Positions 30,943 through 41,490 of a stretch of 64,000 bases of DNA are shown here, in pieces. The notes beneath the pieces are model-generated. The model was not told where the DNA came from, searched no databases, and saw only the letters and a list, made by a program, of their open reading frames with translations. Numbering within the stretch: the stretch's first letter is position 1; each line of letters starts with the position of its first letter. The position numbers and the translations under genes are program-made. Source of the DNA: Telluria beijingensis (lineage in GTDB: Bacteria; Pseudomonadota; Gammaproteobacteria; Burkholderiales; Burkholderiaceae_D); assembly GCF_030770395.1 (NCBI RefSeq), contig NZ_CP132480.1, positions 5,855,425-5,919,424 on the forward strand, in the 5' to 3' direction.

Positions 30943-31887
30943 TTATTTGTTTACCTTTTGTTCGACCGCGTCGATGAACATCGCGGCCACGTCGAATCCG
31001 GCCTGGTCATGGATCTCCTGGAAACAGGTCGGGCTGGTCACGTTGACTTCGGTCAAGAAGTCGCCGATCACGTCTAATCCTACCAGCAACAGGCCGCGCT
31101 CGGCCAGCACCGGGCCAATGGCTTCGGCGATCTCGCGCTCGCGCGGGCTGATCGGCTGGGCCACGCCCAGGCCGCCGGCGGCGAGGTTGCCGCGCACTTC
31201 GCCACCCTGCGGGATGCGCGCCAGCACGAAGGGCACCGGCTTGCCGCCGATGACCAGCACCCGTTTGTCGCCCTTCTCGATGGCCGGGATGAATTTCTGG
31301 GCCATGATGGTGTTGCGGCCATTGTCGGTGAGCGTTTCGATGATCGCGCCCAGGTTCAGTCCATCGCTTTTCACCCGGAAGATGCCGGCGCCCCCCATCC
31401 CGTCCAGCGGCTTGAAGATCACGTCGCCGTGCTTGGCGTGGAAGGCGCGCAGGCGCGCTGCGTCGGACGTGACCATGGTCGGCGAGGTGTAGTCGCTGAA
31501 CTGGCCGATGGCCATCTTTTCGTTGTGGTCGCGGATCGCGCGCGGGCTGTTGATCACGCACACGCCCTGGCGCTCGGCCAGTTCCAGCAGATAAGTGCCG
31601 TAGACATATTCCATGTCGAACGGCGGATCCTTGCGCTCGAGGATGGCGTCGAATTCGCCCAGGTTGACGTCCACCGCCGGATCGGCTCGGTACCATTCGT
31701 CGGCATCGCCCGTGAGGTGGATTTGCGCCACGCGCGCGCTGACGACGCCTTGTTCGAGCACCATGTCGCGCTGCTCGAAGTGGTAGATGGCATGGCCACG
31801 CCGCGCCGCCTCGCGCATCATGGCGAAGGTCGAATCCTTGTAAATCTTGAATCCGGACAGAGGGTCGGCGAGAAAGGCGATTTTCAT
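30943..31887 (-). CDS. gshB: Glutathione synthetase
   Basis: 314 residues, ATP-grasp ligase adding Gly to gamma-Glu-Cys. Family motifs: MKIAFLADPLSGFKIYKDST, NSPRAIRDHNEKM, IFKPLDGMGGAGIFRV (ATP-binding) and GLDVIGDFLTEVNVTSPT (Mg/ATP). Heads the gshB-EIIA-ptsH-ptsI run. Confidence 0.97.
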   Translation of the reverse strand: MKIAFLADPLSGFKIYKDSTFAMMREAARRGHAIYHFEQRDMVLEQGVVSARVAQIHLTGDADEWYRADPAVDVNLGEFDAILERKDPPFDMEYVYGTYLLELAERQGVCVINSPRAIRDHNEKMAIGQFSDYTSPTMVTSDAARLRAFHAKHGDVIFKPLDGMGGAGIFRVKSDGLNLGAIIETLTDNGRNTIMAQKFIPAIEKGDKRVLVIGGKPVPFVLARIPQGGEVRGNLAAGGLGVAQPISPREREIAEAIGPVLAERGLLLVGLDVIGDFLTEVNVTSPTCFQEIHDQAGFDVAAMFIDAVEQKVNK

Positions 31888-32057
31888 GGGGCGTCCATTC
31901 GAGGTAATGCCTGATTTTAGCCCGAAACGGCAAATCTCGCGGACCGGGGCCTCATCCGTTCAGACTTGAAAATGCATCCCGGCAATTTGTCGGGTATCAC
32001 GCGACGCGACTGAGACACCTCAAGCATGTCAATACGATCACGGAGGAGGATGGAGGC

Positions 32058-32771
32058 ATGGATACCCAACCAAGCCAACAGGCCGAGCAGGAGCGCATCG
32101 AAGACGTCTATCGCAACTGGCATGGCGGCGCCGCGCTGGCGCGCTATGCCTGGCACCGGCCCGAGATCCTGCAGCAGGTGGCGGCGCGTGCGCGCGGCTT
32201 TGCCGAACTGCTTTCGTGCACGGTCGGTTCAGACCTGTCTGCCGTACAAGTACTCGACGTCGGCTGCGGCACCGGCGGCTTCCTGCGCCAGATGATCGAC
32301 TGGGGCGCCAAGCCAGGCAACCTCACCGGCACCGAGCTGCAAAAAGACCGGCTCGATCATGCGCGCCGATGTACGGCGCACGGGGTGCGCTGGCACCTGG
32401 GCACGCTCGACGCGCTGCCGCCGGCGGGCTACGACCTCGTCACGGCGCAAACGGTGTTTTCCTCGGTGCTCGATCCGGCCCTGCGGCGCGAACTCGCGGC
32501 CCAGATGTGGAGCGCGCTGCGCCCGGGCGGCTGGTGCCTGGTGTTCGATTTTCGCTACGATAACCCACGCAACCGCAATGTGCGCCGTGTCACGCGGGCC
32601 GAGCTGCAAGCCTGGTGGCCGGGACGCGAACAGCGCTACCGCAGCCTGGTGCTGGCGCCGCCCATCCACCGGCTGCTGGCCGTCGCGCCGTACATGGTGT
32701 CAGAGCTGTTAACGGCGCTGGCGCCGGTGCTGCGCTCGCACTTCATGTATGTAGTGCGCAAGGATGAATGA
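32058..32771 (+). CDS. Class I SAM-dependent methyltransferase
   Basis: 237 residues, preceded by GGAGGATGGAGG. SAM-binding motif I is VLDVGCGTGGFLRQM near residue 73, followed by TGTELQKDRLDHA and a motif-IV-like YDLVTAQTVFSSV. Short C-terminal lid. Sits divergently between gshB and gshA and breaks the usual gshA-gshB pair. Substrate unknown. Confidence 0.88.
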   Translation: MDTQPSQQAEQERIEDVYRNWHGGAALARYAWHRPEILQQVAARARGFAELLSCTVGSDLSAVQVLDVGCGTGGFLRQMIDWGAKPGNLTGTELQKDRLDHARRCTAHGVRWHLGTLDALPPAGYDLVTAQTVFSSVLDPALRRELAAQMWSALRPGGWCLVFDFRYDNPRNRNVRRVTRAELQAWWPGREQRYRSLVLAPPIHRLLAVAPYMVSELLTALAPVLRSHFMYVVRKDE

Positions 32772-32812
32772 ACCGGCGCCAACCATGTACCAGCGGCGCC
32801 GGCCAGCCCCGG

Positions 32813-34114
32813 TCAATAAACTTCCGGATTCGGATCGGTGCGTTCCATCTCCAGCGACGCCGCCAGCATGCCCAGGCGCGCCACGACGCCATACACATAG
32901 AAGCGGTTCGGCGCCGCCGTGCCCGGCTTGGCTTTCAGGTCGGGCACCGCATGCTGCTGGGCGAAGGCCAGCGGCACGTATTGCGAGCCCGGCGAATTCA
33001 GGTTCTGGTCGATGCCGCGTTCGGCGTGCACGCGGTAGAAGCCGCCCACCACATAGCGGTCGATCATGTACACCACCGGTTCGGCCACGGCGTCGTCGAT
33101 CGATTCGAACGTGGGCACGCCTTCCTGGATGATCAGGTCGGTCACGGCCACGCCATCCTTGATCACCGACATGCGGGCGCGCTGGGCCGGGGTCAGGTCG
33201 CGCACCTCGCTGGCGTCCTTGATGGTCATCACGCCCATGCCATAAGTGCCGGCGTCGGGCTTCAGGATCACGAAGGGCTTGCGCTCCTTCATGCCATATT
33301 CCTTGTACTTCTTCTTGATCTTCGAGAACAGCGCCGACACATTGTCGGCCAGCTCCTCGGTGCCGACGTTTTCGCGCAGGTCGACCTCGCCGCACTTGCT
33401 GTGCAGCGGGTTGACCAGCCACGGATCGATGTCGATCAGCTTGCCGAACTTCTTGGCCACCTCGTCGAAGGCCTTCAGGTGGTTGCTCTTGCGGCGCAGC
33501 GCCCAGCCCGCATGCAGCGGCGGCAGCAGCGATTGCTCGTGCACGTTCTCGAGGATGGCCGGGATTCCTGCCGAGAGGTCATTGTTCAGCAGGATGGTGC
33601 AGGGATCGAAATCGGCCAGGCCGACGCGGCGCCCGTTGGGCGAGCGCACCAGCGGCTCTACCACCAGCATATTGCCGTCAGGCAGGGCTAGCGGCGTCGG
33701 CTCGGTGACGTCCGGCGAGAACGAACCCAGGCGTACGTGCAGACCGGTCTGGCGGAAGATCTGCATCAGGCGCGCCACGTTCTGCAGGTACAACGGGTTG
33801 CGCGTATTCGTCTCCGGGACCAGGATCAGGTTGCGCGCGTCCGGGCAATACTTGTCGATCGCCGCCATCGCGGCCTGCACCGTCAGCGGCAGCATCTCGG
33901 TGGGCAGGTTGTTGAAGCCGCCCGGGAACAGGTTGGTGTCGACCGGCGCCAGTTTATAGCCGGCATTGCGCAGGTCGACCGAGCAATAAAACGGCGGTGT
34001 GTGCTCCTGCCACTCGAGCCGGAACCAGCGCTCGATGGCGGGCGTGGCTTCGAGAATCTTCTTTTCCAGGTCGAGCAGCGGACCGGTCTGGGCGGTGGCG
34101 AGGTGCGGAACCAT
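32813..34114 (-). CDS. gshA: Glutamate-cysteine ligase, proteobacterial ATP-grasp-like type
   Basis: 433 residues. Matches the GshA form found in betaproteobacteria rather than the enterobacterial fold: YCSVDLRNAGYKLAPVDTNLFPGGFNNL, LVPETNTRNPLYLQNV, FVILKPDAGTYGMGVMTIKD and VVYMIDRYVVGGFYRVH. Makes gamma-glutamylcysteine for GshB. Convergent with the methyltransferase. Confidence 0.94.
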   Translation of the reverse strand: MVPHLATAQTGPLLDLEKKILEATPAIERWFRLEWQEHTPPFYCSVDLRNAGYKLAPVDTNLFPGGFNNLPTEMLPLTVQAAMAAIDKYCPDARNLILVPETNTRNPLYLQNVARLMQIFRQTGLHVRLGSFSPDVTEPTPLALPDGNMLVVEPLVRSPNGRRVGLADFDPCTILLNNDLSAGIPAILENVHEQSLLPPLHAGWALRRKSNHLKAFDEVAKKFGKLIDIDPWLVNPLHSKCGEVDLRENVGTEELADNVSALFSKIKKKYKEYGMKERKPFVILKPDAGTYGMGVMTIKDASEVRDLTPAQRARMSVIKDGVAVTDLIIQEGVPTFESIDDAVAEPVVYMIDRYVVGGFYRVHAERGIDQNLNSPGSQYVPLAFAQQHAVPDLKAKPGTAAPNRFYVYGVVARLGMLAASLEMERTDPNPEVY

Positions 34115-34215
34115 GTAGGACGTCCTTGTTATGCGCTTCTTGTTGTTAATAATTCGGATATGTCATATGGGGTGCACCTGCCCTTTTTAAAGAGGCGTTG
34201 CCAATAACGCAAAAA

Positions 34216-34319
34216 CGTCATCCCCGCGGAGGCGGGGACCCAAGTTCCCTGCACTGGCACTACGTAAAACGTAGCCACCATGCTAGCAAACTTGGGTCCC
34301 CGCCTGCGCGGGGACGACG
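34216..34319. repeat. REP-like inverted repeat pair between gshA and amtB
   Basis: CGTCATCCCCGCGGAGGCGG and the following GGACCCAAGTT, then about 45 bp later the inverse AACTTGGGTCCCCGCCTGCG. Same family and same inverted-pair layout as 4876-4980. It lies between the amtB stop and the region upstream of gshA. Could act as transcript-end structure for amtB. Confidence 0.78.
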
Positions 34320-34355
34320 TACTTGTACTGCTAACGCTTGTGCTGCTGGACTATA

Positions 34356-35756
34356 TCAGTAACGGTACGCCGATTCGCCGTGGCTGGTAATGTCCAGGCC
34401 CTCGCGCTCTTCGTCTTCAGGCACCCGCAGGCCGATCACGATGTCGACCAGCTTGAAGGCGATGAAGGCCACGATCGCCGACCAGACGACGGTCACGACC
34501 ACGCCGTGCGCCTGCACCAGCACCTGGCTGCCGATCGAGTAGCCGGTGGCCATGGCATTGGTGGTGTAGTCCCACACGCCCTGGCCGCCCAGCGACGGCG
34601 CCGCGAACACGCCGGTCAGCAGTGCGCCCAGGATGCCGCCCACGCCGTGCACTCCAAACACGTCGAGCGAATCGTCGGCGCGCAGCATGCGCTTCAGGCC
34701 GGTCACGCCCCACAGGCAGATGATACCAGCCAGCAGGCCCATGACCAAGGCGCCCATCGGCCCCACGAAGCCGGCGCCCGGGGTGATCGCCACCAGGCCC
34801 GAGATGGCGCCCGAGGCGGCGCCCAGCATCGAAGGTTTACGCTTGAAGATCCACTCGCCGGCGGCCCACGACACGGTGGCGGCGGCGGTTGCAAGCAGGG
34901 TGTTGATGAAGGCCAGCGCCGCGACGTCGCCCGCTTCGAGCGCCGAACCGGCGTTGAAGCCGAACCAGCCGACCCACAGCAGCGAGGCGCCGACCATCGT
35001 CATCGGCAGCGAGTGCGGAGCCATCGATTCCTTGCCATAGCCGACGCGCTTGCCGATCACGTAGGCGCCGACCAGGCCGGCTACGGCCGAGTTGATGTGC
35101 ACCACGGTGCCGCCCGCGAAGTCGAGCGCGCCCTGCTGCCACAGGTAGCCCGCGCCGGCGCTGACGGTGGCCAGCGAAGCGGCATCGGTGATCGCGTCCG
35201 GACCGGCCCAGAACCAGACCATGTGCGCCATCGGCAGGTAGGCGAAAGTGAACCAGATCACGATGAAGGCCAGCACCGCGGCGAACTTGGCGCGTTCGGC
35301 GAACGAGCCGACGATCAGCGCGCAGGTGATGGCGGCGAAGGTGCCCTGGAAGGCGACGAAGATGAACTCGGGGATCATCACCTCTTTGGTAAACGTCGCG
35401 CCCATCGAGAAGGTGCCGGCGACCGGGTCCCAGATGCCCTGCAGGAAGGCGCGGTCGAAGCCGCCGATGAAGGCATTGTTACCGGTGAAGGCCAGCGAGT
35501 AGCCGTACAGGCACCACAGCACGATGATCAGCGAAAACACCATCATGACCTGCATCAGGACCGACAGCATGTTCTTGGCGCGCACCATGCCGCCGTAGAA
35601 CAACGCCAGGCCCGGGATTACCATCATGATGACCAGCAGGGTGGCGACGAACATCCAGGCGGTATCCCCTTTGTTGATGGACGGCGCCGCCATGGCCGGG
35701 AGGGCCAGGCCCAGGCCCAGCATGGCGGACAGGATTTTTGTCGTTATATGCTTCAT
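34356..35756 (-). CDS. amtB: Ammonium transporter
   Basis: 466 residues from the ATG at 35756, which has AAGGAAA seven bases upstream (a GTG two codons earlier is rejected). Signal peptide (to PAMAA), then eleven membrane helices. Amt signature DFAGGTVVHINSAVAGLVGAY; pore His pair in GTVVHIN and VFGVHGVGGILG. Last gene of the porin-glnK-amtB unit. Confidence 0.96.
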   Translation of the reverse strand: MKHITTKILSAMLGLGLALPAMAAPSINKGDTAWMFVATLLVIMMVIPGLALFYGGMVRAKNMLSVLMQVMMVFSLIIVLWCLYGYSLAFTGNNAFIGGFDRAFLQGIWDPVAGTFSMGATFTKEVMIPEFIFVAFQGTFAAITCALIVGSFAERAKFAAVLAFIVIWFTFAYLPMAHMVWFWAGPDAITDAASLATVSAGAGYLWQQGALDFAGGTVVHINSAVAGLVGAYVIGKRVGYGKESMAPHSLPMTMVGASLLWVGWFGFNAGSALEAGDVAALAFINTLLATAAATVSWAAGEWIFKRKPSMLGAASGAISGLVAITPGAGFVGPMGALVMGLLAGIICLWGVTGLKRMLRADDSLDVFGVHGVGGILGALLTGVFAAPSLGGQGVWDYTTNAMATGYSIGSQVLVQAHGVVVTVVWSAIVAFIAFKLVDIVIGLRVPEDEEREGLDITSHGESAYRY

Positions 35757-35770
35757 GAACACTTTCCTTC

Positions 35771-36863
<1,093 letters not shown>

Positions 36864-36928
36864 GACAAACCCCCTTGATGAACAATTACTGCGTTTGGAA
36901 TCCTTTTTTATCTCTCCACCCTTCGTTT

Positions 36929-36945
36929 AGCAGGATGTGTGCCAG
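36929..36945 (-). promoter_or_regulatory. Sigma-54 promoter of the porin-glnK-amtB operon
   Basis: On the minus strand CTGGCACACATCCTGCT gives GG, ten bases, GC, the invariant -24/-12 spacing, with TGGCAC intact. It lies about 65 bp before the porin start codon. Consistent with RpoN-dependent nitrogen control. Confidence 0.8.
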
Positions 36946-37068
36946 CTCATAAAGCATGAAAAATGGCCTTGTTTTTTTGGTAAACACGCACCACATACGA
37001 TTTGCTCCAATACAATCGACCGCGAAAGGCGTCCGCCGGTTCGCGCGACGCACCAAATCAGGCCTGTT

Positions 37069-37085
37069 TGCACCGCGCTGGTGCA
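37069..37085. promoter_or_regulatory. NtrC enhancer site
   Basis: TGCACCGCGCTGGTGCA is a perfect match to the NtrC consensus TGCACC-N5-GGTGCA. It sits about 125 bp upstream of the sigma-54 promoter, the normal enhancer distance, and 28 bp before ubiK on the other side. Confidence 0.85.
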
Positions 37086-37113
37086 TGCAGCCTCGTCAGA
37101 AAGGGATAGGGAT

Positions 37114-37509
37114 ATGAACAACAGCAACTTCTTCAGCGATTTGCAGGGCAAGATCAACCAGGCGCTCGAAAGTGGACCGGCCAAGGACATCGAGCGCAAC
37201 GTCAAGGCGGCGATGACTTCGGGCTTCGCCAAGCTCGACCTGGTCACGCGCGAGGAATTCGATATCCAGGCCCAGGTGCTGGCCAAGACCCGCGCCAAGC
37301 TGGAAGCGCTCGAACTGCGCGTGATCGAGCTCGAAGCACGCCTGGCCGGCGGCGCGTCGACCACATCATCGGCAGCGGCATCGACCACCCCACCGCCCGG
37401 CGCCGCGCCGTCGGCCACCGCGCCGTTCCCGGCCCAGCCCGAGGATCCGACCATCGTGCTGCCGCCAAGCCTGGACAAATCGGGCGACACGCCGATCAAC
37501 AAACCCTGA
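37114..37509 (+). CDS. ubiK: Ubiquinone biosynthesis accessory factor UbiK
   Basis: 131 residues from MNNSNFFSDLQGKINQALES, preceded by AAGGGATAGGG. BMFP/YqiC family: amphipathic N-terminal helix, then a coiled coil (EEFDIQAQVLAKTRAKLEALELRV) that trimerises, then a low-complexity Pro/Ala/Ser tail. Helps the aerobic Ubi complex. A frame running upstream through the nitrogen-control region is rejected. Confidence 0.9.
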   Translation: MNNSNFFSDLQGKINQALESGPAKDIERNVKAAMTSGFAKLDLVTREEFDIQAQVLAKTRAKLEALELRVIELEARLAGGASTTSSAAASTTPPPGAAPSATAPFPAQPEDPTIVLPPSLDKSGDTPINKP

Positions 37510-37523
37510 ACAGGGGTGCATTC

Positions 37524-40013
37524 ATGGACAGGGCGACCGGCATGAATGCACCTGACGCAGCGTCCGGCGCCCTGCCCGCGCAAGAAGTGTCGCTGGACGT
37601 GCTGCACGAAAAATACGCCAAGGGCGACGAGCGCACGATCGCCGAAGTGCAACAGCGCATCGCGCGCGCCCTGGCCGCCCTCGAGCCGGCGCCGCAGCGC
37701 GCCGACTGCGAACGGCGCTTCCTGTGGGCCCAGCAGCAGGGTTTCATCCCCGCCGGGCGCATCGCCTCCGCTGCCGGCCTCGGCCTGCGCGCCACCCTCA
37801 TCAACTGTTTCGTGCAGCCGGTCGGCGACGCCATCTCGGGCAGCGACGACGGCCTGCCCGGCATCTATACCGCGCTCAGCGAAGCGGCCGAGACCATGCG
37901 CCGCGGCGGCGGGGTCGGCTACGACTTCAGCGCCATCCGTCCCTTCGGCAGCAAGGTGGCCGGCACCGCCTCGCGCGCTTCGGGCCCGGTCTCGTATATG
38001 GAAGTGTTCGACGCCTCCTGCCGCACCGTGGAGTCGGCCGGCGCCCGGCGCGGCGCCCAGATGGGCGTGCTGCGCGTGGATCATCCCGACGTCGAGCGCT
38101 TCATCGCGGCCAAGGACACCGGCCGGTTCACCAATTTCAATCTCTCGGTCGGCGTGACCGATGCCTTCATGCGCGCCGTCGAACATGACGAGACGTTCGC
38201 GCTGGTGCATGCGGCCGAGCCGGGCGACGAGATCCTGTCCGCCGGCGGCCACCGGCGCGAGGATGGCCCGTGGGTCTACCGCCAGGTGCGCGCGCGCGAA
38301 CTGTGGGAAAGCATCATGCGCTCGACCTACGACCACGCCGAGCCGGGCGTGCTGTTCATCGACCGCATGAATGCCGAGAACAACCTCTGGTATGCCGAGG
38401 AACTGCGCGCCACCAATCCCTGCGGCGAGCAGCCGCTGCCCGCGTATGGCTGCTGCGACCTCGGCTCGCTCAACCTGGCCGCCTTCGTCGATGCGGCCTT
38501 CACGCCTGAGGCCAGTCTCGACTTCGCGCGCCTGCGCGAGGTAGCCACGGTCGCGGTGCGCATGCTCGACCTGGTGCTCGACGCCACCCAGTGGCCGCTG
38601 CCGCAGCAGGCGGCCGAGGCGCGCGCCAAGCGCCGCATCGGCCTGGGCTTCCTGGGCCTGGGCAGCGCGCTGGCGATGCTGGGCCTGCGCTACGACGCCG
38701 ACGACGGCCGCGCCATGGCGGCGCGCATCGCGACCGAACTGCGCGACGCGGCCTATGCCGCCTCGATCGACCTGGCGCGCGAAAAAGGCGCCTTTCCCCT
38801 GTTCGACGCCGACCGCTACCTGCAGGGGCAGTTCATCGGCCGCCTGCCGCAGGCGCTGCGCGATGCCATCCGCGCGCACGGCATCCGCAACTCGCACCTG
38901 CTGTCGATCGCGCCGACCGGCACCATCTCGCTGGCCTTCGCCGACAATGCCTCGAACGGCATCGAGCCGCCCTATTCCTGGACCTACCGGCGCAAGAAGC
39001 GCACCGCGGACGGCGGCACGCGCAGCTATGAGGTGAGCGACCACGCCTGGCGCCTGTACCGGCAACTGCACGGCGACGCCGAGCTGCCCGCGAGCTTCGT
39101 CACCGCGCTCGAGATGCGCGCGCTGGACCACCTGCGCATGGTGGAGGCGGTCCAGCCCTTCATCGATACCGCGATCTCGAAGACGGTCAACGTGCCCGAG
39201 GATTATCCCTACGATGACTTCCGCGACCTGTACCTGGAAGCCTGGCGCGCCGGCTTGAAGGGGCTGGCGACCTATCGGCCGAATGCGGTGCTGGGCAGCG
39301 TGTTATCGAGGGCGGACGACGCACCGGTCACGCCCGCCGGCGCTAGTCCGGCGCCCGATGACGACCCGCTGCGCAAGCGTTTCGAGCACCGTCCGCTGGG
39401 CGAACTGGAATCGGTGACCTCGAAGATCGAGTATTCGACCCAGGAAGGCCGCAAGACCGCCTACCTGACGGTGAGCTTCCTGCGCGCCGATGGCGTATGG
39501 GAAAGCCGGCCCGTCACGGTCGAACGGCCCTTCGAATTCTTCATGCCGGCCAACCAGCGCACCGGCGGCCACCAGTGGATCACGGCCTCGATGCGGCTGC
39601 TGTCGATGGTGGCGCGCGCCGGCGGCCCGATCGCGCGCGCCCTGGCCGACATGCGCGAGGTGGTGTGGGAAAAAGGGCCGGTGCGCTGCGGCCACATCAC
39701 GCGCGAGGATGGGGTGCGGGTGCCGGTGTACCACGACTCGGAAGTGGCGGCGATCGCCTTCATGCTGCAGCGGATGCTGATCCGGCGCGGCTTCCTCGAC
39801 GAACAGGGCAACCAGGTGCCTGTCGGAGAACTGGCGCTGCGGCTCGGGCAGCGCATGCAAGGTGCCGGGCCGCAGTTGCAGGCGGAGACTCCGGCCGAGC
39901 CGCTGCCCGTCATGAACGGCGCCAAATGCCCGGAATGCGGCGCGCTGGCGCTGCGCAAGGTCGACGGCTGCTCGCGCTGCGCATCCTGCCATTATGTGGG
40001 CGAGTGCGGTTGA
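37524..40013 (+). CDS. nrdJ: Adenosylcobalamin-dependent (class II) ribonucleotide reductase
   Basis: 829 residues; ATG at 37524, with ATG 37542 as alternative. Barrel motifs: FIPAGRIASAAG, LINCFVQPV, MRRGGGVGYDFSAIRP and NPCGEQPLPAYGCCDLGSLNL (catalytic Cys and Glu), SIAPTGTISLAFADNASNGIEPPYSW. C-terminal zinc-ribbon-like CPECG and CSRCASCHYVGEC, typical of the NrdJ type (vitamin-B12-dependent RNR). Oxygen-independent dNTP synthesis needing B12; cobT-cobS-cobC at the window's end match that need. Confidence 0.95.
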   Translation: MDRATGMNAPDAASGALPAQEVSLDVLHEKYAKGDERTIAEVQQRIARALAALEPAPQRADCERRFLWAQQQGFIPAGRIASAAGLGLRATLINCFVQPVGDAISGSDDGLPGIYTALSEAAETMRRGGGVGYDFSAIRPFGSKVAGTASRASGPVSYMEVFDASCRTVESAGARRGAQMGVLRVDHPDVERFIAAKDTGRFTNFNLSVGVTDAFMRAVEHDETFALVHAAEPGDEILSAGGHRREDGPWVYRQVRARELWESIMRSTYDHAEPGVLFIDRMNAENNLWYAEELRATNPCGEQPLPAYGCCDLGSLNLAAFVDAAFTPEASLDFARLREVATVAVRMLDLVLDATQWPLPQQAAEARAKRRIGLGFLGLGSALAMLGLRYDADDGRAMAARIATELRDAAYAASIDLAREKGAFPLFDADRYLQGQFIGRLPQALRDAIRAHGIRNSHLLSIAPTGTISLAFADNASNGIEPPYSWTYRRKKRTADGGTRSYEVSDHAWRLYRQLHGDAELPASFVTALEMRALDHLRMVEAVQPFIDTAISKTVNVPEDYPYDDFRDLYLEAWRAGLKGLATYRPNAVLGSVLSRADDAPVTPAGASPAPDDDPLRKRFEHRPLGELESVTSKIEYSTQEGRKTAYLTVSFLRADGVWESRPVTVERPFEFFMPANQRTGGHQWITASMRLLSMVARAGGPIARALADMREVVWEKGPVRCGHITREDGVRVPVYHDSEVAAIAFMLQRMLIRRGFLDEQGNQVPVGELALRLGQRMQGAGPQLQAETPAEPLPVMNGAKCPECGALALRKVDGCSRCASCHYVGECG

Positions 40014-40089
40014 CCGGTGCTTTGAAAAGAGGCGGCCGCAGGCCCCGCTCAGGCATACTGCCGGGGTTGCCACCAACCCTGCCCGCACG

Positions 40090-40470
40090 ATGAGCTATTA
40101 CGCCCTCAAGCACGTCCACATGACCTTCGCCATCCTGAGCGGCGCCCTGTTCCTGCTGCGCGGCCTGTGGATGCTGGCCGAATCGCCCAAGCTGCAGGCG
40201 CGCTGGGTCAGGATCGCACCGCACGTGGTCGACACCCTGCTGCTGGCCAGCGCCATCGGCCTGGCGGTATGGAGCAGCCAGTATCCGGGCCAGTCGCCGT
40301 GGCTGACGGCCAAGCTGGTGGCCCTGGTCGCTTATATCGGCCTGGGCACGGTGGCGCTCAAGCGCGGCCGCACGCGCCAGGTGCGCGCCCTCGCCTTCGC
40401 CGGCGCGCTGGCCTGCTTCGGCTACATCCTGGCGGTAGCGGTGACCAAGAATCCCCTGGTCGCCATCTGA
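40090..40470 (+). CDS. SirB2-family membrane protein
   Basis: 126 residues, four predicted membrane helices. MSYYALKHVHMTFAILSGALFLLRG and a TAKLVALVAYIGLGTVAL segment fit SirB2/YchQ. Function unknown in this family. Follows nrdJ by about 75 bp. Confidence 0.88.
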   Translation: MSYYALKHVHMTFAILSGALFLLRGLWMLAESPKLQARWVRIAPHVVDTLLLASAIGLAVWSSQYPGQSPWLTAKLVALVAYIGLGTVALKRGRTRQVRALAFAGALACFGYILAVAVTKNPLVAI

Positions 40471-40491
40471 ACGACGCGGCGGCGGCGAACG

Positions 40492-41490
40492 TCAATGCCG
40501 CCGCAGCTGCGCCAGGTGCGCCGTCACCTGTGCCTGGTCGCCGCGCGTGAGCGGCGGGACGCCCGTCAGCGCAGCCTGGTAGGCCGCGATCGCGCGCGGC
40601 CGGTCGTGGCGCTCCTCGTAGACTTCGCCCAGGGTCTTGTAGACATAGGGCCGCGGCGCGATCGCCGCCGCCTTCTCGAGGTGGAGCGCGGCATCCGCCA
40701 GCCGGCCCTGGGCGCGCGCCACCAGCGCCAGGCCGTAGGGGCCAAGTTCGCTCGACGGCAGCCGGCGGCTCAGTTCCTGGAACAGCCGGCTGCTCTGCGC
40801 ATGGCGGCCGGCGTCGAGATGGGCGGTGGCCAGGGTCAGCAGCAGCTCGCGCTGGCAGCCCTGCACCAGTACGTATTCCCGCAGGTCGGCGGCCAGGATG
40901 TGCTGCTCGGCTTCGTCGCGCTTGCCTTCTTCCAGCGCGTAGATGGCGCGCATCAGGCGGGTCAGGTCGGGATCGGTGTAGCGCGCCTCGGTGGCCAGTT
41001 CGCGCGCGCGCACTTCGCTCCCCCCAAGGAAGAACGGTGTGTCGAGATAAAAACGCATCAACGCGACCCACGCGCGGTAGTTCATCGGATCGAAGCGCAG
41101 CGCGCGTTCGAGCGCGTCGCGGGTGACGCGCGCATTGCGCACCAAGGCGATCGCGCCGCCCGCGCGCGACTGCGCCGTCAAGGCGTTGCCCAACGCTTCG
41201 GCGCACCGACTGCTGTCCGAATGGGCCCGCACGCAGCGCTCGGCCTCGGCGCGCGCCTGCAGCAAGTCGTCCGGACCACTGCGCGCGATGCGCAGGTCGA
41301 CCGACGCGGCCAGCGCCACCGGATCGGTGGCATCGCGCGCCAGCCTGGCCTCGATCGCGCGGCGCGCTTCTCCGAAGCGCTTCTCGTGCACCAGGCGTGC
41401 GGTGGGTTCGGTCTGGACCGCGTGCGCGACATCGCACCCGACACCCAATAGCAACACCGGCACCCACCATGCCAAGCCCTTAGCCAGCAT
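40492..41490 (-). CDS. TPR-repeat protein with signal peptide
   Basis: 332 residues from MLAKGLAWWVPVLLLGVGCD, preceded by GAGAGGGA. The hydrophobic N-terminus is a signal peptide, possibly with a Cys lipid site (LGVGC). The rest is alpha-helical tetratricopeptide-like repeats (ALRFDPMNYRAWVALMRFY, ARAQGRLADAALHLEKAAAI, YKTLGEVYEERHDRPRAIAAY). A protein-protein interaction role in the envelope is likely; partner unknown. Convergent with SirB2. Confidence 0.8.
   Translation of the reverse strand: MLAKGLAWWVPVLLLGVGCDVAHAVQTEPTARLVHEKRFGEARRAIEARLARDATDPVALAASVDLRIARSGPDDLLQARAEAERCVRAHSDSSRCAEALGNALTAQSRAGGAIALVRNARVTRDALERALRFDPMNYRAWVALMRFYLDTPFFLGGSEVRARELATEARYTDPDLTRLMRAIYALEEGKRDEAEQHILAADLREYVLVQGCQRELLLTLATAHLDAGRHAQSSRLFQELSRRLPSSELGPYGLALVARAQGRLADAALHLEKAAAIAPRPYVYKTLGEVYEERHDRPRAIAAYQAALTGVPPLTRGDQAQVTAHLAQLRRH

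Noticed and set aside
36927..39131. 734-codon minus-strand frame across nrdJ
   Set aside because: Antisense shadow of nrdJ and ubiK; low-complexity Gly/Arg/His/Ala sequence without motifs.
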